From Kuschelorhynchus macadamiae (lineage: Eukaryota; Arthropoda; Insecta; Coleoptera; Curculionidae), in the NCBI GenBank assembly GCA_030620095.1, contig JAUTXW010002190.1, positions 345,769-409,768 on the forward strand: a stretch of 64,000 nucleotides of DNA, read 5' to 3'. The notes below the pieces were generated by a model that was given only the letters and a program-made list of their open reading frames with translations, was not told the origin of the DNA and ran no database searches. This document shows, one piece after another, positions 1 through 11,097 of the stretch. The translations under genes and the position numbers were made by a program. Every line of letters starts with the position of its first letter. Within the stretch, counting starts at the first letter, position 1.

Positions 1-293
1 GTACATCTAACAGAATTGTACGATCTAAGGTATTACATGCCTTACTAAAATCCAAAAGTATCATAGCAACTAATTTACTTTTATTATCTTCAACGTAAGC
101 TTAATTGACTCTCAAACAATCTCTCCATAATTTTACACATAGCTGATAAGATACGTAATAGTCTCATATTAGTTAGATCTTTCGAGTTTGAAATTTTTGG
201 AACTGATGCAATTAAGGGGTATTTTTCCACGATTGGGAAAATTTGTTTTTTTGAAAAGATTGTATTAATAATGTTTACTAAGAACGGTATCAA
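1..293 (-). pseudogene. Mirror copy of the RT fragment, left arm
   Basis: This is the inverted partner of the fragment at 2245-2537 and encodes the same RT pieces on the minus strand, with two amino-acid differences seen in the first part (S for L in KISNSK, C for S in AMCK). It is truncated by the window start. It is not an independent insertion: it exists because the whole arm is duplicated in inverted orientation. Confidence 0.7.
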
Positions 294-2537
294 TTATGAA
301 CAAAAATTAATTTCTAGTAATTATTATTAATATAAATTTGAATATTTTTCAAAACTATGGACTCGAGATCAATTGAATTTAAGTTTTCTTCATTAACTCA
401 CTATATATAAATTCAGTCCCTTCTAATTCTAACATTATGCTAATGGTAAGTATTTTGATTATACACGATTTTACTGTATCCTTCATTTAAAAAAGTCTGA
501 TACCCAACAATGAAATAATGCTTAATAGATCAGAATAAATCAAACGAATATGTAAAAAAAAGAATTATTCTTAAAACTTCTTACAGTGTAAATGCGTTTA
601 AAAACATTAGTGTTTACTGTATAATATTTAAATTTCTATAGAGAAAAGAATCACCTTGAAACATTTGATCAAGCCAGACAATTATTATTTGCCTGCGAAT
701 GAACATTTTTTGCTTTACTATAAATGTGCAAATGTACCACTTTCGTATTTACTCGCAACTGGTTTTCAGGCGAACGCATTTAGGCCGTGCGGTCTGAATT
801 TTCCATTATCTTTGCCCTGGTCGGGTGGAGATAATGTTTTGTTCCAGGTCAGATCCGGGATATAGCAGATGCTGCTTAATAAATAAAAATGAAAACATAT
901 ACCGCCTCTAGATAATTCAAAGTAAACGATTGGCTATTTTTAATTAAAGATACAAGAGACCCACTAAACAGTTTTCGTTACAAAGGGCCCTCCAATGTTC
1001 TTATATGCACAACTTAATCATATGACTAGAGATATGAGGGTTTAAAATTTAAAATTAATTTCTCCTTGTAACTATTCTTGTGCTAGGTATTAAAAAACTA
1101 TGTATTTCAAAATATTAAAAATTATGTGACAATTATTTATACTGCATTCACAGGTGCAGATGGAGGTTTAAAATTTCCAGAAAAATCGAGTGGAGGAAAA
1201 AAAAGCAGTTTTTTCTGAGAAAGTAAACCAAAACGGATAATAAGGAAACATTGAATATTTGTAATAAATTAAGACAAAGTAGTGTAGTTAAGCGGTTTAC
1301 CCATATTAAATCTTGTATATTTTTTAAATAGACTTTATAAATTATTTTAATAAACACCCAGAAATTTTAAACCTCCATCTGCACCTGTGAATGCAGTATA
1401 AATAATTGTCACATAATTTTTAATATTTTGAAATACATAGTTTTTTAATACCTAGCACAAGAATAGTTACAATGAGAAATTAATTTTAAATTTTAAACCC
1501 TCATATCTCTAGTCATATGATTAAGTTGTGCATATAAGAACATTGGAGGGCCCTTTGTAACGAAAACTGTTTAGTGGGTCTCTTGTATCTTTAATTAAAA
1601 ATAGCCAATCGTTTACTTTGAATTATCTAGAGGCGGTATATGTTTTCATTTTTATTTATTAAGCAGCATCTGCTATATCCCGGATCTGACCTGGAACAAA
1701 ACATTATCTCCACCCGACCAGGGCAAAGATAATGGAAAATTCAGACCGCACGGCCTAAATGCGTTCGCCTGAAAACCTGTTGCGAGTAAATACGAAAGTG
1801 GTACATTTGCATATTTATAGTAAAGCAAAAAATGTTCATTCGCAGGCAAATAATAATTGTCTGGCTTGATCAAATGTTTCAAGGTGATTCTTTTCTTTAT
1901 AGAAATTTAAATATTATACAGTAAACACTAATGTTTTTAAACGCATTTACACTGTACGAAGTTTTAAGAATAATTCTTTTTTTTACATATTCGTTTGATT
2001 TATTCTGATCTATTAAGCATTATTTCATTGTTGGGTATCAGACTTTTTTAAATGAAGGATACAGTAAAATCGTGTATAATCAAAATACTTACCATTAGCA
2101 TAATGTTAGAATTAGAAGGGACTGAATTTATATATAGTGAGTTAATGAAGAAAACTTAAATTGAATTGATCTCGAGTCCATAGTTTTGAAAAATATTCAA
2201 ATTTATATTAATAATAATTACTAGAAATTAATTTTTGTTCATAATTGATACCGTTCTTAGTAAACATTATTAATACAATCTTTTCAAAAAAACAAATTTT
2301 CCCAATCGTGGAAAAATACCCCTTAATTGCATCAGTTCCAAAAATTTTAAACTCGAAAGATCTAACTAATATGAGACTATTACGTATCTTATCAGCTATG
2401 TCTAAAATTATGGAGAGATTGTTTGAGAGTCAATTAAGCTTACGTTGAAGATAATAAAAGTAAATTAGTTGCTATGATACTTTTGGATTTTAGTAAGGCA
2501 TGTAATACCTTAGATCGTACAATTCTGTTAGATGTAC
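1..2537. repeat. Near-perfect long palindrome, 1,177-bp arms
   Basis: Positions 1-1177 are the reverse complement of 1361-2537, around a 183-bp spacer (1178-1360). Paired coordinates sum to 2538 throughout, so there is no net insertion or deletion between arms. Comparing the arms by eye I counted 8 substitutions in 1,177 positions (about 99.3% identity). The left arm is cut by the window edge, so the true palindrome may be longer. Each arm carries an RT fragment at its outer end and, around 656-865 and its mirror 1673-1882, a less AT-rich open stretch of 69 codons that I do not recognise. High identity implies very recent origin, gene conversion, or an assembly artefact. Confidence 0.97.
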
Positions 2538-2600
2538 TACTAGAATAAGTTGGGATTATTAAATCTGCAATAAGGTTTTAAATTAAACTTAGGAAAATTC
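2245..2600 (+). pseudogene. Non-LTR retrotransposon RT fragment (jockey/CR1 type), right arm
   Basis: The translation reads through a fingers-domain segment (KDLTNMRLLRIL, then SKIMERLFESQL), a stop codon, and then in the same frame LLDFSKACNTLDR, which is RT motif A with its catalytic aspartate, followed by an ILLDVLLE-like helix. In intact jockey/CR1 enzymes a QxGFR segment lies between these two pieces and is missing here, so the copy has an internal deletion as well as stops. Homology continues a few tens of bases past the palindrome edge at 2537. This is a dead remnant of a retrotransposon polymerase. The clade cannot be fixed from so short a piece. Confidence 0.7.
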
Positions 2601-4789
2601 ATTAATTTATTTCATTATTTTTAGAAAGAGTAAAGATTGTGAAGTATCGTCAGAAATTGGAAGTATTGGATAGCGCCAAAAATATCGATTTGTTTGTGAA
2701 TAAATCCTTAGATTCCGTAATTATAAAAATAAAATGGCATAAGAGCTTTGAGGTTATTATTATATAGGTGTGGGAACTTGGTACTGTTCCAGAATTATAA
2801 CGCTCGTTTTATATATGACTATATATCTCATAAAATAGAACTGGACCAAGCAATGTTTATGGCAACTTATTCAAATTTATTCATTATAACGATTTAATAG
2901 AACTGCTAGAAGACGTGATGATCGCTACTAGAGGGAACGTGTAGGATCAGCACGATGGTTGTCTCGTTCATTTAATAATAATGTACAAAAATATCTCGAC
3001 CAGAATCATTGTATTAGGTCGGTTAGGTTTCCAGATTTAACCGACCAACATCATGGCAAACCATTATTGAAATGATCAGAATTACCGTAAAAAGGCAGAA
3101 ATTGAAACTGCTGTTTCATTGACTCTCTGGAGGTTAAATCAATTTATCTTAAATGATGGAAAATATTTGAAGATTAGAATTTTTAGTTTTCTTTTTCTCT
3201 AGTTACCTGCAAAGTGATGTTTTTATTATTTACTTGTGTTTTCGCGTTACTTTTACCGTTTATGTTGTTGTTGCTTTGGCTCGTTGGCCTCTAAACACGC
3301 TCCAAATATCAGTTTTGATAAAGTTTGGACCAGCTCTAAGTTTAAATAATATCTAAAGGGAGGAAAGCCGAAAGTAACAAATTACATTATTATTAATTAT
3401 AACTGACTTAATTAAGCTGTAAGTAATAATCTGCCCAGTATTCAAAAATAATATTGTTTTCGTAGCCAATTCGACCAAACCTAATTGTTGTTTAATACTA
3501 TTTTTACGAGGATATCGGAGTAACTCAAAAAGGCATCGACTTTTCCAGGTCTTAAAAATTCTGAGAAGTCTTTTCCCATAGGAATTTAAAGAACACTAAT
3601 AAAATCTTACAAGAATTTAGAAAGCCCCACGTTGGGCACCAAAGTATAACGTTACACAAAAATAGATTTAAGATTTAAATTAAAATAAATTAAATCCGAG
3701 TAGGTTACAATAATTACACAACAAAAAGTGCCTAGAGACGGCCCTGAAGAATTTAGTTTCCTATTAATTTATTTATTTGGCCATAGCTTAAAAACTATTA
3801 AAGATATCAATATTCGGTATTGTATTACTTTTTAGAGCTAGAGTAAGAGAAGTATAACCTTCCATTTAAAAATTTTAAGAAAGCTGGGAAAATCTATAAT
3901 TATTACAAAAAGCGCCATCTAACCAATTTGTGAAAACTAGGGAGTGTCACTCGATCCGAATCCTAAAAGAACTTGAAATTCCCTTTTAAATAGGGCTAAG
4001 CTCATTTAAGTTGGATAATGGGTTCAGAAGATAAAGCGATTTAAATATTTTTTAACTCAACAACTTTCCCTACCCTTATTAAGGATGATGTGACAATAGG
4101 TTTAGAACAACAGTCATAGGAAATTAACTGAGCAGTCCAATGAGGTAATAAAAGTTTTATCTAATTCTGGGAGTTTTTGAAATTTTTGTTCATCCTGGCA
4201 ACTGCGCCCCTTGCGGTCAATTTAGGAACTTTAGAATTTATTTTCAGTCAATTGCTCTTGGGCACTTTTGTTATAACTTAATATATGTATAGTTGATGCA
4301 CTTAAGTGGATAGCCTGTATATTCACCCTATTTTTGCAAATACATGTCAAATTAACTTAATTTAAGTCTTGGATTTGTATCATTATGAAGTTTCATTTAA
4401 ATAATCCCGTATTAAACATTACAACGTTAAAAATTCGGCTTAGGTACTATTACGAGATGGAAAATAAGCACAAAAACATGTACCCGTAGAGTCTCGCAAG
4501 GCTAAACAGTATTCTGTCACTGTCTGGTGCCCAAATTGTTTTACTTTACGAGTTTAACCTTTAAATGTGGATGTTCATCCAAGTGGGACCTATAGAAACT
4601 TTAAGGGAATTTTCCTGATATATTGCATGTCTTTTTCTCGTATTAGAGAATTTCTGCACAAAAAGTTTTTGATTTATTTCAGTATTATCTATCTGAGTGA
4701 CTGTTTATACCTATCTTGTTATAGTTATATTTATTTACAGAGAAAACTGTGTTAATTACTAACATTTCTTAACAAATTCTAAAAAAAAA
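2600..4789. other. AT-rich stretch without recognised genes
   Basis: I see no coding frame with a recognisable motif and no strong repeat here. Around 2890-3130 the sequence is somewhat less AT-rich with short open frames, but no family could be named. Confidence 0.5.
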
Positions 4790-4892
4790 AATCGGTTAAT
4801 TTCCTTTACCCGGAACTCTTCCCTTATAAATATTTTCTTTATTAGGAATACTGAAATGTGACCCAATTTACTTCAGCACATAGTCACTTAGT

Positions 4893-4895
<3 letters not shown>

Positions 4896-4957
<62 letters not shown>
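4896..4957. repeat. (TA)n microsatellite
   Basis: A pure AT dinucleotide tract of about 62 bp that directly abuts the left arm of the foldback at 4958. Confidence 0.98.
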
Positions 4958-4959
<2 letters not shown>

Positions 4960-5033
4960 TAATTTTTCTTGGTTTGAGGTCAATACATTCACAACAAAAT
5001 TAGTACATATTTTTAAACATATATTTTGTATTT

Positions 5034-5079
5034 CTAAGGTGACGTTTCGACCATAGTTTTGGTCTTTTTCAAACCATAG
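5034..5079 (-). ncRNA. Hammerhead-ribozyme-like motif, left arm
   Basis: Inverted copy of the motif at 5496-5541, identical across the core and stems as far as I can see. Sense transcripts of either strand would therefore carry one ribozyme-like motif and the complement of the other. Confidence 0.5.
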
Positions 5080-5176
5080 AATGTAAAATAGTCGAATTAA
5101 AAAGTACACATAATCCACATATCTGACATATACTACACATATTTAATTTACATTTTAAAACTATTGTGGACGTTTA

Positions 5177-5377
5177 TTACAGACAAATTACGAGCGACTC
5201 GACAAACTGGTTATATTTACGTTCAAGGTTTACATTTTCAAATTTTATATGAGACATTTTAAGGTTAAGAAAAGTTGGCTGTAAGTTTTCTGTTTTACAT
5301 CTCAATAAAAAGACTCTTCTATTCTTTTGGTTGGCAATTTTTCGAGAGATGTTTTCATATTCTTTCATTTCGTTCAC
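5177..5377 (-). pseudogene. PLE N-terminal ORF fragment in the foldback spacer
   Basis: The minus-strand frame of 66 codons contains the segment FLLRCKTENLQPTFLNLKM followed by SHIKFENVNLERKYNQF. The pattern of a basic R-x-x-x-L-x-x-C stretch, then PxFL and KxxH, resembles the region ahead of the RT domain in Penelope-like proteins. Only this piece survives; RT and GIY-YIG domains are absent, so it cannot be functional. The family call is from memory of PLE N-termini and is less secure than the call for the endonuclease ORF near 60 kb. Confidence 0.5.
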
Positions 5378-5495
5378 AATATTGTAATTTGTCTGTAATC
5401 AACGTCCACAATAGTTTTAAAATGTAAATTAAATATGTGTAGTATATGTCAGATATGTGGATTATGTGTACTTTTTAATTCAACTATTTTACGTT

Positions 5496-5541
5496 CTATG
5501 GTTTGAAAAAGACCAAAACTATGGTCGAAACGTCACCTTAG
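5496..5541 (+). ncRNA. Hammerhead-ribozyme-like motif, right arm
   Basis: Reading 5' to 3': CTATGGT (stem I strand), TTGAAAA (core, normally CUGANGA), one extra A, GACC, an 8-nt loop, GGTC (stem II), GAAAC, GTC, ACCTTAG (stem I partner, 6 of 7 pairs). Relative to the consensus, C3 is U and G8 is A, so the core pair would be U-A rather than C-G. Stem III is only the self-complementary ACGT with no loop, which would require dimerisation, as proposed for minimal PLE hammerheads. Fold inferred by eye; activity unknown. Confidence 0.55.
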
Positions 5542-5657
5542 AAATACAAAATATGTGTTTAAAAATATGTACTAATTTTTTTGTTAATATATTGACCTCA
5601 AACCACGAAAAATTAGGATAAATATATATTGAAAAAAGGCCAAAGAACACAAAGCTA

Positions 5658-5662
<5 letters not shown>

Positions 5663-5703
<41 letters not shown>
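5663..5703. repeat. (TA)n microsatellite
   Basis: About 40 bp of AT dinucleotides with one interruption, on the right flank of the foldback and mirroring the (TA)n on its left flank. Confidence 0.95.
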
Positions 5704-5706
<3 letters not shown>

Positions 5707-6334
5707 TATTTTCAAACATTTTATTGGATGCTATTTTTTCCATCATATTGGATTCCTACTAGTATTTTACCAGTTTCTACCTATGCCACAGTTGATTTTT
5801 GCATTTTTTAAAATACATTCAATAAGTAGCTTCTACATTGACACGTACCGCCTTTTTGTCACGTCATGTTGAAATCGTACCAGTTTATCCCTATTTCACA
5901 TTTGATTTTTCTGCAAAATTTGGCCGTCATTTTGTTCCGCCAACTTGAGTTAGTACGACAGTTTTACTAGTTCACCTCAATACTACAATTAGTTATTGCA
6001 CACAATTTGAAATCTGTCAATTAAGTGGTTTTTCAGACTGAATTTTTAAATATCTTATTAAGTCGCCATCTTACTTAGCCATCTTAGATTCGCAACAAAA
6101 TTGTACCATACCTGCTTTTTGTACAGAATTTGAGATAAATTGGTTAAGTAGTTTTTTAATGTTACTAGGTCATCCCCATATGACCCTTAATTTTTGACCA
6201 AAATGTAAAGTCAATCGGGTAAATAGTTTTTTTAGCTAGGCCACGAACAGACAGACCGATGGGATTGAGAAAACACGTTTTTCAGCATCATTTTTCACGA
6301 TTACAATACTTGCCTTTTGCGAGGGTAGTAAAAA

Positions 6335-6951
6335 TTAACTGAAAAATGTAATTTTTTTTTAGATTTTAAGGTCTTTCGTATGATATTAACTTTAATAGCA
6401 AAGTTAACATAATATTTATTTAGGTCTTCAAATTCTAAATTTTCAATTTTTGATCGTCTCTCTAGTTTCCAGATTATTGCCGTTCTTTAGTAAATATTTT
6501 AAATTCTTATACAAGATGTATTATTTAAAGCTTTACAAACTTAATGGTGTTTATAAAAACTTCTTAATTATTTACAAATAAATTTCCTTTACTATAAAAA
6601 TGTTAATAAATTATATAAACATAGTTACTAATGTAACTACGTTTAGAATAATTTAATAAAGTTTTATCAGGAAGTTCCAGAATATTTTTTGTTCTAGGTC
6701 TACAAGTTGTTAGAATATATGGTAACAAAGTTTAACAAATGAATTCCCAAAGAGCCTAATTGCCGAATTCTCCATAAATTTTTTTTTAAATGTTCTATGT
6801 GCCAGGCTGCGTGTATTAGAAAAGGTTCTATGTTCATATCTGATGTGGAAATATTTTATTTATTCGCTTATAGATGGCTCTGCCGTGTTCTTTTGTCAGG
6901 TATTTCGACGAAAATAAGTCTAAGTGTCAAGAATAGCTGTAACCAACTGTA
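6335..6951. other. AT-rich spacer
   Basis: No gene or repeat recognised between family A copy 1 and the DUF7869-like remnant. Confidence 0.5.
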
Positions 6952-8322
6952 TTGTTAAATGTAAATAAAGTAAACATACGCAAGCTGCGTGCCTCAGGGA
7001 CTGAAAATAAAATAAAGGAAATAGAACGACTACAATGTAGTGGTAAGGAATATCAAAATCGAACTAACAGGAATATTTCTGCTAAGAAGTTTGAGGTTAG
7101 TCCTGTTGTTTACGAATTTTGTAGGACGCAAAAATCAACTATATTTGTTTTATTTTAAGCACTATGTAAATGTAAATATCAGTTCAAGAATATGACGTTT
7201 GAACAAAAGAACTTTTTATTCGAGGACTATTACAAGATTGCTGATCATGTGAAGCAAATAACATATCTGTTGGGGCTCATGGAAATTAATTGTGAGAAGA
7301 AGGCGCCATAGGAAATATGAAAATACAGACGAAAGCCATCGACAAATTACTGTATGGTACACAGTTCCAAATGGAAGTGGCCAGCATGTCAAGGTGTACC
7401 GTCAAACATTTTTGCCCTGTCCCATAAGTCAGTGCAAGTTTTAACAGAGAAAAAGGCAGAAAAGGCTAGACTAACAATGGGACAATATGCTAATGATGTC
7501 TATTGACTTAAAACAGTTTTATTTTTACCAACTTTTGTTCACACCAAAATGTCTTAAAGCAGACAGCTTTTCGGACAGGTTTCGGTTATACCTAGGAACG
7601 CATTTCAGATACTTGAACTTCCCCTATGTGCCTTTAGGATATGGGAATCTATAACAGGTAGAGGACGTAATGAAATTGGATCCTCCCTTCTAAAGTACCT
7701 TACACTACAGGCCACAATTTCAAAGAAAAATATAATGATTTGGTCGGATAACTGTATAAGACAGAATAAAAATAAAACGTTGTTCTGTTCTTATATCTGG
7801 TCGCCACGGGAATGTTTGAGCAAACATTTATCGTTAGTGGTCACTCGTATTTGGCCTGTGACCGAGATTTTGCACAAATTGAATGCCGAAAAAGACACAA
7901 AAAACTACGTACCGGTCGACCTTGAAAAAATTATTAGGATAAAAATCCGTTTAATGTTGTTCGTATGAATAAATAAGATTTAAAAATTTTCAAGAAATTT
8001 TCTACTAGTTTTTAAATACGACAAAACTGTATATATCCAAAGCTTCTTGAATGAAAATTTCTAAAAACAATGCATCAATGGTTAGAACAGAAAAACGTTC
8101 AATTATATGGAAGATTGGATCTCTTGAAACGTTATAAAACGAGGAAGATGTTTAAACGAACTGAAGACAACACCTTAACAACAGCCTAACTGCAAAAACC
8201 GCATAAGAAAAGGAAAGGCAAAAACGTTTGCAGGACATACTGGACTCTATACCACTTGCGTATATTCCATTTTGTACGGACATAATGAAAAAGGCCACTC
8301 AAGGAGATGCAGACTAAACCTT
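6952..8322 (+). pseudogene. Decayed DUF7869-like transposon-associated protein
   Basis: Fragments appear in the order expected for a widespread arthropod repeat-borne protein. N-terminal part: KLRASGTENK, GKEYQNR, then KCKYQFKNMTFEQKNFLFED, a basic/cysteine segment. Middle: ITGRGRNEIGSSLLKYL. Core: IMIWSDNCIRQNKNKTLFC, matching the WSDNC-x-GQN signature. C-terminal: PVDLEKII and later a KRQKRLQDILDSIPLAYIPF-like helix near 8200-8310. These lie in different frames with several stops, so it is a pseudogene. I recall the core as DUF7869; the mechanism of the parent element is not something I can state. It is one of the longer decayed frames in the window. Confidence 0.6.
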
Positions 8323-8441
8323 TTAAACGGGATTGCTGGTTGCATAAACCCTTTTAAAATGACTCCCGGGATCGACATAACACCTTGTAGAAATTTTATT
8401 TTTTATTTTGTTTTTTAAAATAAATTTTATTTTTTTTTGCT

Positions 8442-8487
8442 TAGATATAAAAGTACTGTTTACCTAGATATAAAAGTACTGTTTACT
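8442..8487 (+). repeat. 23-bp tandem duplication
   Basis: The unit TAGATATAAAAGTACTGTTT plus three bases occurs twice back to back, with one difference. Confidence 0.95.
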
Positions 8488-8489
8488 TG

Positions 8490-9347
8490 GACTTTTATCT
8501 TCTAAGTCACACAACTTCCAAATCGGCAGTACTGCTAAAGTTAGAGATATTTTATTCTGTCACTGAACTATAATTAAACATTAGTATTTACAGATACCTT
8601 TGGAAAGCATGATAAATATTGAAAAATATTTAATTGCTTTAGTTAATTTAAATGAGTCGTTAACCAAAATTGTTTGAGTTTCAAACGGGCTTTCCGATTA
8701 GAACCTCGTCTTGGGTATATTTTTACAAAAAAAGTGTGAATTTTAATGACATATATTAAAGAAATATTTATTGTCTAAACGAATCTTAAATGTCAATTAT
8801 TATCTTTTTATAATACCAGTTAGCATATTTTAAAATTAACTAATGCTTATACACATAGTAAGGGTTGTAGTTTAGTGCATCTTCTTTTTTCAGTCGGTTA
8901 CAGCACCTAAAAGAAAAAGCTGGTAAGTGGAAATGGCGATGATAAATGCCCGAAGTTGATCGAGGGTGACTGCCCTTGACAGCATTTGTTTTTCTTACTT
9001 TACACAATGTTTCTTTCGATATAGCATTAATATTGTTCAGAGGCAGAAAATAGCCTAGATGGTGTGCCAGAATTTTTGTATTCAAGACGTTAAATAATTT
9101 AAATGCCTACTCTCTGTTTCTCTAAAATAATATATAAATAGAAAACTATTGAAAACTTATAGAAATGTTAGTAATTTTGGTTATTTAACTCTATTAAACA
9201 CTAAGAACTCATTAGTAAGCTGGGATGACATTGCCTTTACCGCACGCCGACAAACATTAGCGACAGTAAATATTACTTTAAAAATTAAATAAATCACTGC
9301 TGCTATTTTAGAGTAACTTTTTGGCTTTTTCGCAGATTAAAAACATG
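8490..9347. other. AT-rich stretch, one exon-like signature
   Basis: No recognisable protein. The only notable feature is a 29-nt segment (8894-8922) bounded by a pyrimidine-rich CAG acceptor-like site and a CTG/GTAAGT donor-like site on the plus strand. A minus-strand open frame of 81 codons at 8840-9085 has no recognised motif. Confidence 0.4.
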
Positions 9348-9981
9348 TACAGGGTCGCTGATATGGAAATGGTCAATTATTTCCAAAAGTAAGAGAGGTA
9401 GCAAGAAATGACAAATGCAAAAGTTTTATGGTTTTTAAAAATCTACTGGAGTAAAGAAAATTTACTATACAGGATTAGTTATAGAGTTGCGGCAAGAATT
9501 TGTTTAAATGGAACATCCTGTATATTATATGTCCATCAGATGGCTCTTTTGCTGATTATAAATATACCTGGTTCGATACCTTCGTCAAAAAAAAAAGAAA
9601 AACACCGCCATAATAGGCAGTGTGTTAGAGAGAGACGGCGAATACTACATAGTGAAGTCAATGGAAATACAAATTTATGAAAACCTTGCCTCTTACGGCA
9701 AGGTTTTCATAAATTTCTCGAGTGTTTTTAAAGATTACGGTATCATTCAAGATATACTTTTAATCAGCAAGAATAGACACATTTGTCGGATATATAATAT
9801 ACAGAATGTTCCATAAGAAACAACTTTGTTTTGCCGTGACTTTATGACCAGACCTCTATAAATAGCTTTTCTTTAGTTTACTAGATTTTAAAAATCCTGA
9901 AACTTTTTTATTTGACATTTCTTACTAGCTCTCTTACTTTGGAAAATATCGACTGTTTTCATACATACTAGTGACACTGTA
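9348..9981. mobile_element. Foldback element with diverged arms
   Basis: The left part from 9348 (TACAGGGTCGCTGA...) is similar to the reverse complement of the right part ending at 9981 (...TCAGTGTCAC reading inward). Matching blocks include AAGTAAGAGAGSTAGYAAGAAATG and the GGAACATYCTGTATATTATA segment. Homology runs almost to the centre, so this is a full-length inverted repeat of about 300 bp per arm with many substitutions and indels. No coding potential. The 5'-TACAGG end resembles other TACAGGGTG-type ends in the window. Confidence 0.8.
9671..9716. repeat. Perfect 20-bp stem hairpin at the foldback centre
   Basis: Arm 9671-9690 is the exact reverse complement of 9697-9716 around the 6-nt loop TCTTAC. 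It sits almost at the symmetry centre of the foldback but is far better conserved than the outer arms. Confidence 0.97.
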
Positions 9982-11097
9982 GAAATCGAGATTAAATGAA
10001 AAATAGTTTAAAGAATTGTGTATTTCAATATGTAGACTAATATGTCTACGATTGGTGTGCAATACATTGCTAAAACACAGAGAAAACGCATTGGTTTAAA
10101 TAATGGTTTCGTGTTTGAATACTCCTTAGAGAAAGTTATATTTATCCTGCCGCTTTCCACTTGAGCGTACCCTTAGATCACTTAATGTAATTAAATCACT
10201 CAAGTAGTTTTATTACTAAACATGTACCTGCTTTGTTTCAAAACGGTATAAAAGTATTTCTGCTTAATAATGAGGCGAATAATACTTATATGTTAAACGG
10301 TATTGCAAATGTTCGCTTCAGTTAATCATTTTGTTTTACTTACGAACTGAAGTTTTTTAGGGAATTAATATTATTAATTTTATTAAAACAAAAACTTTTC
10401 GTCTTTTCGCTGACGATTCGAGTTTTGCACAAGGCTAAAAGTTTGTAAATTAATATGTTAGTATTGGTTAATTAAGAAAGAAACATTCTGGCAGTTCATG
10501 GCTGCATCATCATCCTCTATATTTTTGAAAATATTAAAAAAATTGTCAAAAAATTGTGCCACTACACAGCTAAAATTTGAACATGTTTTGATTTACATAT
10601 GTTTTAAAAAAATAATTGCGATCTATTTTAAAGGTTAAGTATGTGCCAAACCACAGTGAAGTTGTTATGGAAATAGCAATTATTAACATGCTTCTACAAG
10701 GCTCTAGTTAAAAATTTAACAATTTTAAAAATGTATACTAAAAGCCAGCCTATTCCCGGTGTCTATATAATGGCCGCGACGTTTGATGAGAGCGAGAGCG
10801 GAACAGGCTTATACAGCTCTATGTAAAACAAAAAGAGAATACATTTATTAAAGATTATAAACGTAATCAATGGCAGGAAGGTAGAAGCATAAACTATACT
10901 ATAACTGGTCCAGAGTAGGTTAGACCTGTAGATTTCAATAAGGAACTACGGAATATATAATTTAAAGAGGCTTTAGTCGAATTTTAAATTAAACATTGGA
11001 GTATTGATGAAATGATGCCATTAATTGGAAAAAAATTGTAATTAATATAAATTGTAAGCGTCATACTCTACGCTTAAGAATAAGTCAGTTAATTTAA
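9982..11097. other. AT-rich stretch without recognised genes
   Basis: No coding motif found. Around 10750-10830 there is a short GC-richer patch behind a TATATAA sequence, which could be a promoter-like part of an old retroelement, but nothing supports that further. Confidence 0.4.

Larger units (their letters stand above)
4958..5617. mobile_element. PLE-derived foldback element
   Basis: Arms 4958-5191 and 5384-5617 (234 bp each) are inverted copies. Paired coordinates sum to 10575 at both ends and at the ribozyme motif, so there is no net indel, and I counted about 8 mismatches (about 96.6% identity). The 192-bp spacer encodes a scrap resembling a PLE N-terminal region on the minus strand. 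Each arm carries a hammerhead-like motif ending in CGAAACGTC, the kind reported in PLE terminal repeats. (TA)n tracts flank both sides. I read it as a miniature PLE with inverted terminal repeats, inserted into family A. Confidence 0.75.
4790..6334 (+). repeat. Interspersed repeat family A, copy 1 (split by a foldback)
   Basis: The stretches 4790-4895 and 5704-6334 are similar to the element at 39450-41180. Both begin with a TTTCCTTTACCCGGAAC block and end with a GACAGAC-rich block, a GAGAAAACAYGTTTTTC segment and an ACAATACTT...GTAAAAA terminus. In this copy the middle is interrupted by (TA)n and the PLE-derived foldback at 4958-5617. No protein is encoded. It is probably a non-autonomous transposon, but its class is unknown. 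Confidence 0.7.

Noticed and set aside
10732..10930. Possible solo LTR (TATATAA followed by a GC-richer leader)
   Set aside because: No paired LTR, no convincing primer-binding site and no target duplication could be seen.
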